A stretch of 11,331 nt of DNA. Source: an uncultured Clostridia bacterium. GTDB lineage: Bacteria > Bacillota > Clostridia > Oscillospirales > Ruminococcaceae. The translations under genes and the position numbers were made by a program. Below, piece by piece: positions 4,324 through 11,331 of this stretch. A model generated the notes under the pieces. The model was not told the origin of the DNA. It ran no database searches and saw only the letters and a list, made by a program, of their open reading frames with translations. The stretch spans positions 1 to 11,331 of the forward strand of contig CALATN010000101.1 of the NCBI GenBank assembly GCA_937891895.1. The letters are read 5' to 3'. Each line of letters opens with the position of its first letter. Position 1 is the stretch's first letter.

Positions 4324-5567
4324 TCTGTTTTACATCCTTTTTTATAATCATTGATTATCCAATCTGAAATTTTTGAAGCAGAACCATTACAATCAGAAAA
4401 CAACTTATTTATAGTATCAAGTCTTGCTTCTTTTAAATCATCCTTGCCTTCAATCAATAAATCCACAAATCTTTCTACATCACTATCTTTTTCAGCTATA
4501 TATATACTTTTGAATATTTCTTCAAAAATTTCGTTTAGTTTAATTTTACTTTTGCAATAAATAACCGGTTTCCCTGTCAGATAAAAATTTATTATAATCG
4601 ATGAATAGTCCGTAAGCAATATATCTGCATTGTCAATAGCTTCTTCAATTGATGTGCTATGGTCATAAGTTATACCATATTTCATTAATTGCTCCAAATA
4701 TTTATCTACTTCATTTTGTGTCATTATTTCCTTTGAAACGAATTCTTCAAACATCAGCGGATGCGGTCTGAATATCAGATTCCAGTCTTTATGACGTTCT
4801 TTTATTTTAAAAAAAATATCCTTTAATTCCAAGAAATGACTTCCGCCAAGACGTTCATCATATGACCATCTCGGAGTCCAAAGAATAGTCTTACGTCTTT
4901 CTGTTGCAGTTTTATTCAAATAAGACTCAAGAGATGGATACCCAAGATTTTCGAAATATCTTAATTTTGTAAATGAAGAAAATCTAAATTTTGAAATCAT
5001 TAAGTTCTTCATATAATCCGAATCAAGAAATGTTATATATATATATCTGAAAAAATCCGGATTACTGTTTCCATCATTAAAAGCAAGTGCACCTGAAAAT
5101 CCATACGGAATATAACAACATTTAACCTTTTTAAATAACTGATGGCTTCGTATTTTTTCAGGCAAATAATGATCATACGGCCTTGGATAAAACACATAAT
5201 CTAAATTCAAAACAGAAACATCAATAGTATTGCCTGCATTATCCAATGCTTTTATTGCCTCCGGATATTCCTTTATAAATGGGTTATCCGCATAATCAGA
5301 GGATACTTGTTTTGTATTCATATCATATGGAGGAACAACTAAAATAAAAGTTTCAAATTCTGCTCTATCTTTCATTTCATTGTATACAGAAACACTCTTA
5401 TCCCATATCTCATACATTTGAACAATAAAGCCTACTTTTATTTTTTTTTCAGTATGTGTTCTCCGTTGCATTGTAACAAGATGTTTCCAAGCCATAACAT
5501 CTTTAACACATGACTTAATTATATAAATACCTTTTCTGAAACATTTTTTTATTATGTTTACAAACAT
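4320..5567 (-). CDS. CDP-polyol phosphotransferase (TagB/TagF-like)
   Basis: This 415-residue protein belongs to the CDP-glycerol glycerophosphotransferase family (Glyphos_transf). It carries the family motifs ILWTPRW (228-234), IFRPHP (265-270, with the conserved histidine) and ILLTDYSSIIINFYLTGKPVIY (split here as LLTDYSS at 317-323 and GKPVIY at 332-337). These form the CDP-binding site. An N-terminal Rossmann-like half covers about residues 40-200, preceded by a basic amphipathic stretch that could bind the membrane. It should move glycerol- or ribitol-phosphate from a CDP donor onto a glycan, probably on the inner membrane face. The length is nearer to single-transfer TagB-type enzymes than to the longer TagF polymerases. 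It starts in a TAATG overlap with the flippase stop and has AAGGAG 8 bases upstream. The CDP donor is probably made by the cytidylyltransferase and SDR two genes downstream. This stretch is very AT-rich. Confidence 0.87.
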   Translation of the reverse strand: MFVNIIKKCFRKGIYIIKSCVKDVMAWKHLVTMQRRTHTEKKIKVGFIVQMYEIWDKSVSVYNEMKDRAEFETFILVVPPYDMNTKQVSSDYADNPFIKEYPEAIKALDNAGNTIDVSVLNLDYVFYPRPYDHYLPEKIRSHQLFKKVKCCYIPYGFSGALAFNDGNSNPDFFRYIYITFLDSDYMKNLMISKFRFSSFTKLRYFENLGYPSLESYLNKTATERRKTILWTPRWSYDERLGGSHFLELKDIFFKIKERHKDWNLIFRPHPLMFEEFVSKEIMTQNEVDKYLEQLMKYGITYDHSTSIEEAIDNADILLTDYSSIIINFYLTGKPVIYCKSKIKLNEIFEEIFKSIYIAEKDSDVERFVDLLIEGKDDLKEARLDTINKLFSDCNGSASKISDWIINDYKKGCKTE

Positions 5568-7003
5568 TACTTTAACTCCTTAAAACTAGCAACTACCTTA
5601 GGTAAACACACAAGTAAACCAATGAATACAGCCAATGTCACAGCAATTCTTATTATCAGCAAGTCATACAATATAACGCCGCAAAAACCTGCTACTACAA
5701 ACAGAACAAGAATTAATAGTAATCCCTTATAATTATACAAATTATCTTTTTTCGTATGTTTTTTCAGTATCTTTTTCATTGCAAGATAATTTGAAACGGC
5801 AAATATAATATAACTGAATAATGTAGTATAACCAGCTGCTGTAAAACCAAATATAGGAATTAATATAAAATTGAGAACAATATTTATAATAGCAGCCGCT
5901 ATAGATGCAATTACTAAAAAGCGTTTCTCTTCATAATAAAATTCTATGTTAATAAACAGCTGCGAATAAAATAATAATAACAGACTTATAGAAACAGGAG
6001 CAACTACCCAAACAGCTTCTAAATATTCTTTCCCAGCCATTATTGCAATTATTTCAGGTGCAAACCATATTATGCATAGAATAATCAAAGCCATTAAAAA
6101 TGCTATTCCGCATGATATTGTCTTATTTGCCTCTGCGTTTTCTGATTTCAATTTTCCATATAACCATGGGATATACGAATTATTAATTGCATTAAGTACA
6201 AATGTCATAAGCATAGACAAATTATACGCAACACCATATAATGCCGCATCACCAATACCGCAAATGTGACTTATCATAATTCTGTCACTTTGATTGAAAA
6301 TCATCTGAGAAAGATAATATGCTAAAAGCGGAATGTTAAAACTAAAGGCATACTTCCAAAATGCTTTATTGTACAGCATTTTCCCTTTATATGTGTTTAT
6401 AAAAAAGATTATTCCACCTATAATAATATTTACAAGCGCATATCCGATAATCCTTGCATAGCCTTTTTCTTCTGTAACTGTAATTAAAATATACGCCATT
6501 AAAGGGCAGAAAAATGAAGTTAAAAGCGTAACACATATTACGCTTTTATATTTAAGTTCAAAACGTTTTTTTCCGTTCCATAGCAGTACTGCTGTTTGTG
6601 CTGTTATTTCTGCAACCAAAACCAATATAACATATGTGGGTAATTCAAATAATTTATTCCAAAGCTCATTTAAGGGAAGATAAATTGCCAAAAAAGCAAC
6701 AGATAAAATCAAGCATATGCCTTGAATAGATGATACATACGAAGTTCTTTTATCCTCAAATTTTACCATTGCCGATGAAAATGAACCATACGCAAGATTC
6801 AATGTCAGAAAAATCGATAAAATTCCTGACCAAGACTGATACACAGTGTATTGACCATATTGCTCCTTTGTCAACATTCGGGTAAATAATGGCATAGTAA
6901 AAAAAGAAATGCATTTTTGCACTATACTGCAAACTGCATAAGCTACAGAAACCTTAACAGTAAGCGGTATTGCACTGTATTTTGCCTTGATTTTACTAAG
7001 CAT
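5567..7003 (-). CDS. Wzx-like polysaccharide flippase (MOP superfamily)
   Basis: I place the start at ATG 7001-7003, giving 478 residues. It follows GAAGGA at a normal distance, whereas an upstream in-frame TTG at 7039 lies inside the aminotransferase gene with no ribosome binding site. The protein is almost entirely hydrophobic helices, about 12-14. Its early segment, ISFFTMPLFTRMLTKEQYGQ, is the hallmark of the polysaccharide-synthesis/MATE-like exporters, in which the first helix is followed by an L-tr-L-t-e-YG loop. A basic C-terminal loop and a final hydrophobic hairpin close it. Wzx proteins flip undecaprenyl-diphosphate-linked repeat units across the membrane for the Wzy polymerase, a candidate for which sits at 9543-10811. 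Its stop overlaps the TagF-like start. Substrate specificity cannot be predicted from sequence. Confidence 0.88.
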   Translation of the reverse strand: MLSKIKAKYSAIPLTVKVSVAYAVCSIVQKCISFFTMPLFTRMLTKEQYGQYTVYQSWSGILSIFLTLNLAYGSFSSAMVKFEDKRTSYVSSIQGICLILSVAFLAIYLPLNELWNKLFELPTYVILVLVAEITAQTAVLLWNGKKRFELKYKSVICVTLLTSFFCPLMAYILITVTEEKGYARIIGYALVNIIIGGIIFFINTYKGKMLYNKAFWKYAFSFNIPLLAYYLSQMIFNQSDRIMISHICGIGDAALYGVAYNLSMLMTFVLNAINNSYIPWLYGKLKSENAEANKTISCGIAFLMALIILCIIWFAPEIIAIMAGKEYLEAVWVVAPVSISLLLLFYSQLFINIEFYYEEKRFLVIASIAAAIINIVLNFILIPIFGFTAAGYTTLFSYIIFAVSNYLAMKKILKKHTKKDNLYNYKGLLLILVLFVVAGFCGVILYDLLIIRIAVTLAVFIGLLVCLPKVVASFKELK

Positions 7004-7022
7004 AATCTTTTCCTTCTCGTTA

Positions 7023-8117
7023 TTAAACTTTATTAACAATATCTATAACATACTGAATCTCATCATCGCTCATCCCATAATACATAGGCAAACTTAATTC
7101 TGTTGCACTGATCTCCTCGGCAATTGGAAGGTCACCTTCCTTATATCCAAGATCCTTATAGCACTCCTGCAAATGTATCGGTATCGGATAATGCTTGTTT
7201 GTTCCTACTCCGTTATCATTAAGATATTTCTCAAGCTCATCTCTTCGCTTACATCTGATGCCAAAAATATGCCATACAGGAAGTGCATCGTCTATAACGT
7301 ACGGAAGCACTACATTCGAATTCGTAATTCCTTCCATATAAAGTTTGGCAATTCTGCGTCTTTCAATATTCATCTTTTCAAGAATCGGCAGCTTTGCTGA
7401 AAGAAATGCTGCCTGAATCTCATCAAGGCGTGAATTGTTTCCTTGATAAATATGATGATACTTATAATCAGAACCGTAATTTCCAAGCGCACGAATTTTA
7501 TCAGCAAGTTCTTTATTATTTGTTACAACCGCACCTGCATCTCCAAGTGCACCCAAATTTTTTCCAGGATAAAAGCTAAAACCTGCTGCATCACCGAAGG
7601 TACCAACTTTCTTACCCTTATAAACAGCACCGTGAGCCTGTGCACAATCCTCGATAACATATAAACTGTACTTTTTTGCAATTTCCATAATAGGTTCCAT
7701 CTCACATGGCTGTCCGTATAAATGAACAGGCATAATTGCTTTTGTTTTGTCAGTAATCTTTTCTTCTATTTTGGATGGATTAATATTGAATGTGCGGATA
7801 TCAGACTCAACAAATATCGGCGTTGCTCCCACATATGTTACTGCAAGCGCTGTTGCAATATATGTATTTGACGGTACAATAACTTCATCTCCAGCACCAA
7901 TTCTCAATGCTTTCAATACAAGCATCAGTGCATCAAGACCGTTACCAGTTCCTACACAATATTTACTCCCACAGTATTCGGCAAAAGCACTTTCAAATTT
8001 TTTATCCTCTTCGCCGTCAATATACCAGCTTCTTTTGAACACTCTGTCAAATGCATTTCTCAATTCACTGTCCAGTTCGCGTTCCATAGGCAAAAAGCTT
8101 ACAAATGGTATTTTCAT
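7023..8117 (-). CDS. DegT/DnrJ/EryC1 PLP aminotransferase, FdtB/QdtB-like
   Basis: This 364-residue enzyme has all the marks of the sugar 3-amino-transferase group. These are GTGNGLDALMLVLKALRIGAG (split as GTGNGLDA and GAGDEVIVPSNTYIAT), IEDCAQAHGA (155-164, with the PLP-ring aspartate) and FSFYPGKNLGALGD (180-193). The Schiff-base lysine is K186 in SFYPGKNLG. The N-terminal MKIPFVSFLP and the sugar-binding VWHIFGIR region are also typical. FdtB/QdtB transfer an amino group from glutamate to C3 of a dTDP-3-oxo-6-deoxyhexose. Its start directly abuts the stop of the FdtA-like gene (TAAATG), and that partner supplies exactly this substrate. The product should be dTDP-Fuc3N or dTDP-Qui3N. Which epimer forms depends on the isomerase. 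RmlA and RmlB are not in the window and must be elsewhere. Confidence 0.9.
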   Translation of the reverse strand: MKIPFVSFLPMERELDSELRNAFDRVFKRSWYIDGEEDKKFESAFAEYCGSKYCVGTGNGLDALMLVLKALRIGAGDEVIVPSNTYIATALAVTYVGATPIFVESDIRTFNINPSKIEEKITDKTKAIMPVHLYGQPCEMEPIMEIAKKYSLYVIEDCAQAHGAVYKGKKVGTFGDAAGFSFYPGKNLGALGDAGAVVTNNKELADKIRALGNYGSDYKYHHIYQGNNSRLDEIQAAFLSAKLPILEKMNIERRRIAKLYMEGITNSNVVLPYVIDDALPVWHIFGIRCKRRDELEKYLNDNGVGTNKHYPIPIHLQECYKDLGYKEGDLPIAEEISATELSLPMYYGMSDDEIQYVIDIVNKV

Positions 8118-8546
8118 TTACTTTATCTCCCCTGCAGCAACATTACTGCTGTTTTTTACATATTCAAGAAATTCATCATAATTTCTTATGTAGTCTGATT
8201 CATCATAAAGCTCGGATGCAAGTACCATCAGAACAGCTTCAGGCGAAAAGTCAAACATTTCTCTCCACATATTATTTGCAACATAAAGACCTTCGTATGG
8301 CTTTTCAAGTGGTATTACCTTTTTTTCAAAACCGTTATCAAGTCGTATTTTGCAGCTTCCATGAATACATATCAAAATCTGCTTCAAAGATTTGTGTGCA
8401 TGATATCCTCTTGTCACTCCCTCAGAAGTATCATACATATAGTAAACACGTTTTATTTTAAATGGAATATCCTTAAATTCTTCCAAAGCAACAAGCTGAC
8501 CTCTATCATCCCCGTGCGGCTGGAATACATATTTAATTACTTGCAT
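8118..8546 (-). CDS. fdtA: dTDP-4-oxo-6-deoxyglucose 3,4-oxoisomerase (FdtA/QdtA, WxcM-like cupin)
   Basis: I choose ATG 8544-8546 (142 residues): GAGGAG lies 7 bases upstream, while ATG 8550-8552 is one base from it and longer versions reach far into the previous gene. The protein is a single cupin domain with DDRGQLVALEE (13-23) and IPFKIKRVYYMY (27-38). It also has the active-site RGYHAHK (46-52, histidines 49 and 51) and LYVANNMWREMFDFS (87-101). The ending VLASELYDESDYIRNYDEF is that of FdtA, QdtA and WxcM. The enzyme moves the keto group of dTDP-4-oxo-6-deoxyglucose from C4 to C3, setting up the adjacent aminotransferase. The 14-base overlap with the glycosyltransferase stop suggests coupled translation. 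FdtA (galacto product) and QdtA (gluco product) differ at few residues, so the symbol is tentative between them. Confidence 0.85.
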   Translation of the reverse strand: MQVIKYVFQPHGDDRGQLVALEEFKDIPFKIKRVYYMYDTSEGVTRGYHAHKSLKQILICIHGSCKIRLDNGFEKKVIPLEKPYEGLYVANNMWREMFDFSPEAVLMVLASELYDESDYIRNYDEFLEYVKNSSNVAAGEIK

Positions 8547-9498
8547 TTTCATACTCCTCAGTTGATAATAATTTTTCAAGCTTGGAACGGTCATACTCAA
8601 TAGTATTTCTACCGAATTTTGATTTTAATTTAAATATTAAGAAAAACCATAAAACAACAGGCCGATTCAATAATATCAAAATTTTCTTCAAAACACCTTT
8701 TGTATTTATTATTCTGATTGCTTTATCAATCACAGCATCATTAGGGTTTTTTTCTATAAGTTTATTCATTGCTGTAATAATTTCATTTTGAATCGTTTTT
8801 TGCCATTCAGTGTTTTCGGAAGTCGATACTCCTGTTCCTGCTTCATACCATACAATATTTCTGTCATAATGATACACACGCACACCATCAGCAAGTGCAA
8901 GTAATGTTGAAGTGCTATCCTCTACATATTTGACAAATGATTGTATTTCAGAAAAATATTCAAGTGCAGTTTCACGTTCCCGAAAATATGCAGCACCAAT
9001 TATCTGATTCCCGAACAAAGCAGACATATACATTTTTTTTACAGAGTTGTTTTCTGCATAATATTCAGGGCATATAGGATTTCTCACGCTATTTTCAATA
9101 TTGATTTTATCAGTAACATTATACATTACCGCATTACCGAAAACAATTTTTGCAGACCTTCTCTCAGCAAATTCATAAAAATTATGAAGCACATCAGAAT
9201 CGTAAAGCATATCTCCCGGAGATGTAAGAAAAACATACTTCCCCTTCGCTTTTTTTATTGCACCAAAACAGTTTTTTACTGTACCTATGTTTTCCTTATT
9301 CTTGACAAATGAATAATTTCTGAAATTATTGTTCTTAAAATATGCTTCAATTTCAGAAAAATAGTCCATTTCTGAACCGTCGTCACTCACAACTATCTCA
9401 TAATCTGCATTTCTTTGCATCAATATGGATTTAAGTGTAATGAGTGATTTTCTTAAATTAGGATTGTATAAAAGGACAATTACGGAAATACTTTTCAT
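8533..9498 (-). CDS. Family 2 glycosyltransferase
   Basis: This 321-residue GT-A protein starts at ATG 9496-9498, which is 9 bases from AGAGG. A second ATG at 9504 adds two residues but is too close to the ribosome binding site. The opening KSISVIVLLYNPN is the first beta strand of GT2, and EIVVSDDGSE binds the nucleotide. TSPGDML takes the place of the usual DXD metal motif, and YVEDSTST is a candidate for the acceptor ED site. Near the C-terminus, about residues 273-291, a hydrophobic run (KILILLNRPVVLWFFLIFKL) flanked by lysines probably anchors it to the inner membrane face, where the lipid-linked repeat unit is built. It overlaps the FdtA-like gene by 14 bases. The donor may be the 3-amino sugar made by the next two genes, but that is only a positional guess. 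Confidence 0.87.
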   Translation of the reverse strand: MKSISVIVLLYNPNLRKSLITLKSILMQRNADYEIVVSDDGSEMDYFSEIEAYFKNNNFRNYSFVKNKENIGTVKNCFGAIKKAKGKYVFLTSPGDMLYDSDVLHNFYEFAERRSAKIVFGNAVMYNVTDKINIENSVRNPICPEYYAENNSVKKMYMSALFGNQIIGAAYFRERETALEYFSEIQSFVKYVEDSTSTLLALADGVRVYHYDRNIVWYEAGTGVSTSENTEWQKTIQNEIITAMNKLIEKNPNDAVIDKAIRIINTKGVLKKILILLNRPVVLWFFLIFKLKSKFGRNTIEYDRSKLEKLLSTEEYENASN

Positions 9499-9542
9499 GA
9501 ACATTTTCCTCTTAACTTTAGCTTTATTTCGTCATTTGTGAT

Positions 9543-10811
9543 TCAATCTTTGCTTTTTTTGACAATTTTAAAGCTATGCTTAATAACAAAATACATAAAA
9601 ATAAATGTATAAATATAAACTGCCATAAATAATACGTTTTGAAATGACATCAGAAACCACAATGGTATATACATAAAGTACATTGCTCTGTAAATAAGCG
9701 TATCTTCTTCAACCGCTGCATTTTTTAACAAAAAACCACATATTATAAGTGCCACTATTATAGGAATAAAACACAAATAACCAAAATCATAATAATATTC
9801 CCAGAAACCAGTAGGAACACTCGCCGCAAGGCTACTATAACGTGCCTCATGTACAGGTCTAAACACATCAATATTCATAAGATTATCTAATTGTAGCAAA
9901 CCAAAGAAAAATGACGTAAATGAATACAAGCCAAAATAGTTATGTTCAACATCTGAATAAAGCATACTAATATTCAGATTATTAAAGGATAAAGGAAAGT
10001 ATCCATAATAAGGAGATAGAAATTCCAACCATTCAGGCCCTGAATACCTAATCTCATCAGAATAACTTAAGTTATATACACCAAAATGATTCATACGATA
10101 ATTTGTATATGCCATTAAACACATACCAAATATCAGCCCAATTAATATGAGTCTATTTCTTAGCTTTTTAAATTTGAGATACTTAATTATATTTTTCTTT
10201 ACTCCTGCTCCTTCTATGAATAAAAACAATGAAAAAAAGCATACTGCATTCTGTACAATCATCATACGAGAAGCTCTTGAAACAAGCGGTAAAGAAAAGA
10301 CAATTATCATAGACAAAAGATATGATTTTTTCTTTGTCGCTTTCCATGCAAAATAATCTGCAAAAATCACAACAATCTGTGAATTGGTAATAAATGAAAT
10401 AATTGGCACTGACTGAATGTGTATATCAACACCATTTAGTGCCGGCATCAGCATTCCACATATTATATAATTTTCTGCCAGATACAATAAAATAAAAACA
10501 ATATTAATTAACGGAACAAATTGAGTTCCCGCTTTGGTAATTACTACTTCCTCGTTACCTAAAATTTCTCTTGGTTTAATCTTGACAGTTGCAAGACAAT
10601 AAAAAAAAGTAATTCCCGCTAGAACAACAAATGTATAATCAAAAACAATAGCGCGTTCTTTGATTATATAATCTGACCATCCTAGAAGATATAGCGCAAG
10701 TGGGAAAAAAACACCTGTAAATATATATGTAACAACGTTAAAATAATTTTTTTTTGCACAAAACATATATATAAATATACCAAGCATTAAAACACATACA
10801 ATTCCAATCAT
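9543..10811 (-). CDS. Wzy-like oligosaccharide repeat-unit polymerase
   Basis: The 422-residue protein is a chain of about 10-12 hydrophobic helices with one larger hydrophilic region between roughly residues 230 and 330. That region, rich in Tyr, Phe and Asp, should face outside and form the catalytic loop. Weak primary sequence similarity is normal for Wzy proteins, so this call rests on topology, length and context: glycosyltransferases on both sides and a Wzx-like flippase in the same operon. A tail of basic residues (KHSFKIVKKSKD) would be cytoplasmic. ATG at 10809-10811 follows GGAG at 5 bases. Wzy joins lipid-linked repeat units on the outer face. An O-acyltransferase or a ligase of the Wzy/WaaL superfamily is the main alternative. 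Confidence 0.78.
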   Translation of the reverse strand: MIGIVCVLMLGIFIYMFCAKKNYFNVVTYIFTGVFFPLALYLLGWSDYIIKERAIVFDYTFVVLAGITFFYCLATVKIKPREILGNEEVVITKAGTQFVPLINIVFILLYLAENYIICGMLMPALNGVDIHIQSVPIISFITNSQIVVIFADYFAWKATKKKSYLLSMIIVFSLPLVSRASRMMIVQNAVCFFSLFLFIEGAGVKKNIIKYLKFKKLRNRLILIGLIFGMCLMAYTNYRMNHFGVYNLSYSDEIRYSGPEWLEFLSPYYGYFPLSFNNLNISMLYSDVEHNYFGLYSFTSFFFGLLQLDNLMNIDVFRPVHEARYSSLAASVPTGFWEYYYDFGYLCFIPIIVALIICGFLLKNAAVEEDTLIYRAMYFMYIPLWFLMSFQNVLFMAVYIYTFIFMYFVIKHSFKIVKKSKD

Positions 10812-10866
10812 ACTAACTCCTGCATTTTTATATTTTTCCTAATGTTCTGCCATAGCTATATAATGC

Positions 10867-11331
10867 TTACAGGGAATAGTTCGCCTTCAAATAATCAATT
10901 ATTTCCTTCATAATTCCACTTTTTTCTTTGTCAATAAATCTGTAAATAAATTCCTTCAATTTATAATATCTATATTCAAATATTATTTTCTTCATATAAT
11001 CGAGTCCATATTTCTTTCCAAAATACTCCGCTGATTCAAACTCATGCTTTACAGAAAATAACGATGAAGGAGTGCTTTTTCCCTCAAGATGAATCATTCG
11101 TATATCTTTGAAGAAGCATATTTTGTTTTCATTGTCAAGCTTTTTTATACGTCTGATAATATCCGCTTCCTCATAATACATAAAGATATTTTCATCAAAA
11201 CGTCCTATTTCGTTAAATGTATTTTTTCTGACAAACAGATTTGCGCCGGCAATAAACATTGTTTTTTCATCAAATCTGTCAAGTTTATTCCACAGCTTTA
11301 TAGTCCATTTTTTTAGTACCGAATAACGATA
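10867..11331 (-). CDS. Family 2 glycosyltransferase, C-terminal part (runs off the right edge)
   Basis: The frame stays open to the window edge, so an apparent ATG at 11259 is internal and the gene begins outside. The visible 154 residues include WNKLDRFDEKTMFIAGANLF, which then runs on to the acceptor-site motif FDENIFMYYEEADIIRRIKK. After that comes CFFKDIRMIHLEGKST, closely following the pattern of rhamnosyltransferase-type GT2 enzymes (WbbL/RfbN-like). The C-terminal tail is rich in Lys and aromatic residues, as for a peripheral membrane protein. It should add one sugar to the lipid-linked repeat unit. A 55-base gap with no terminator separates it from the polymerase gene, so it is the first visible gene of the operon. 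The donor sugar cannot be told from this fragment. Confidence 0.82.
   Translation of the reverse strand, partial: YRYSVLKKWTIKLWNKLDRFDEKTMFIAGANLFVRKNTFNEIGRFDENIFMYYEEADIIRRIKKLDNENKICFFKDIRMIHLEGKSTPSSLFSVKHEFESAEYFGKKYGLDYMKKIIFEYRYYKLKEFIYRFIDKEKSGIMKEIIDYLKANYSL

Noticed and set aside
5031..5050. TA-repeat tract as a slipped-strand phase switch
   Set aside because: It is a short tyrosine/isoleucine codon run in a very AT-rich gene, with no sign of a frame change.
7003..7039. Earlier TTG start for the flippase
   Set aside because: It lies within the end of the aminotransferase gene with no ribosome binding site, while ATG 7001-7003 has GAAGGA at the right distance.
7747..8181. 144-codon plus-strand frame inside the aminotransferase gene
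   Set aside because: It is the complement of a clearly recognised enzyme, Ser-rich, and has no ribosome binding site or family pattern.
8941..9312. 123-codon plus-strand frame opposite the family 2 glycosyltransferase
   Set aside because: It is antisense to a well-supported gene and shows only the Phe/Ile/Arg-rich mix expected of a shadow frame.
1..11331. CRISPR array, tRNA, rRNA or a complete insertion sequence
   Set aside because: No regularly spaced repeats, cloverleaf-type sequences, rRNA-like stretches or full transposase frames were seen on either strand.

Overview
The window looks like a cell-surface polysaccharide locus from a low-GC Bacillota, most plausibly a gut Clostridia/Ruminococcus-type organism. 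The reasons are strong AAGGAGG-type ribosome binding sites, an AT-rich genome using the standard code, a DUF960 small protein, and Wzx/Wzy-type capsule genes beside a teichoic-acid-type polyol-phosphate transferase. The genus is inference. Every real gene reads on the minus strand, so the operon runs from the right edge to the left.

Region 11331-8533 holds assembly genes. In transcription order these are the C-terminal part of a family-2 glycosyltransferase running off the right edge, a multi-spanning Wzy-like repeat-unit polymerase, and a second family-2 glycosyltransferase. Region 8546-7023 holds an FdtA/QdtA-type dTDP-4-oxo-6-deoxyhexose 3,4-oxoisomerase and its DegT-family PLP aminotransferase partner. 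Together they should make a dTDP-3-amino-3,6-dideoxyhexose. Region 7003-5567 is a Wzx-like flippase.

Region 5567-916 is the most distinctive part: a TagB/TagF-like polyol-phosphate transferase, a GNAT acetyltransferase, an IspD/TarI-like cytidylyltransferase, a short-chain dehydrogenase, and an acetolactate-synthase-like ThDP enzyme. The cytidylyltransferase/SDR pair looks like a two-gene version of the CDP-ribitol synthase Bcs1/Acs1, and the TagF-like protein is the natural user of a CDP-polyol. The ThDP gene is broken. The end of its first domain and the start of its second are read from the same ~15 bases in different frames, which is the footprint of a deletion between short direct repeats. 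Most genes overlap or abut (TAATG, ATGA, TAAATG junctions), so this is one tightly coupled operon. Its promoter lies outside the window.

Region 915-1 is different: visibly more GC-rich at its left end, and full of small elements. It holds a degenerate copy of a small hydrophobic peptide gene whose homology ends a few bases after the ThDP stop codon, and a hairpin that carries a promoter in its loop and a Shine-Dalgarno sequence in one arm. It also holds an intact copy of the small hydrophobic peptide gene overlapping a 26-codon ORF, an 11-bp perfect hairpin, and a DUF960 gene. This looks like the edge of the transferred polysaccharide island.
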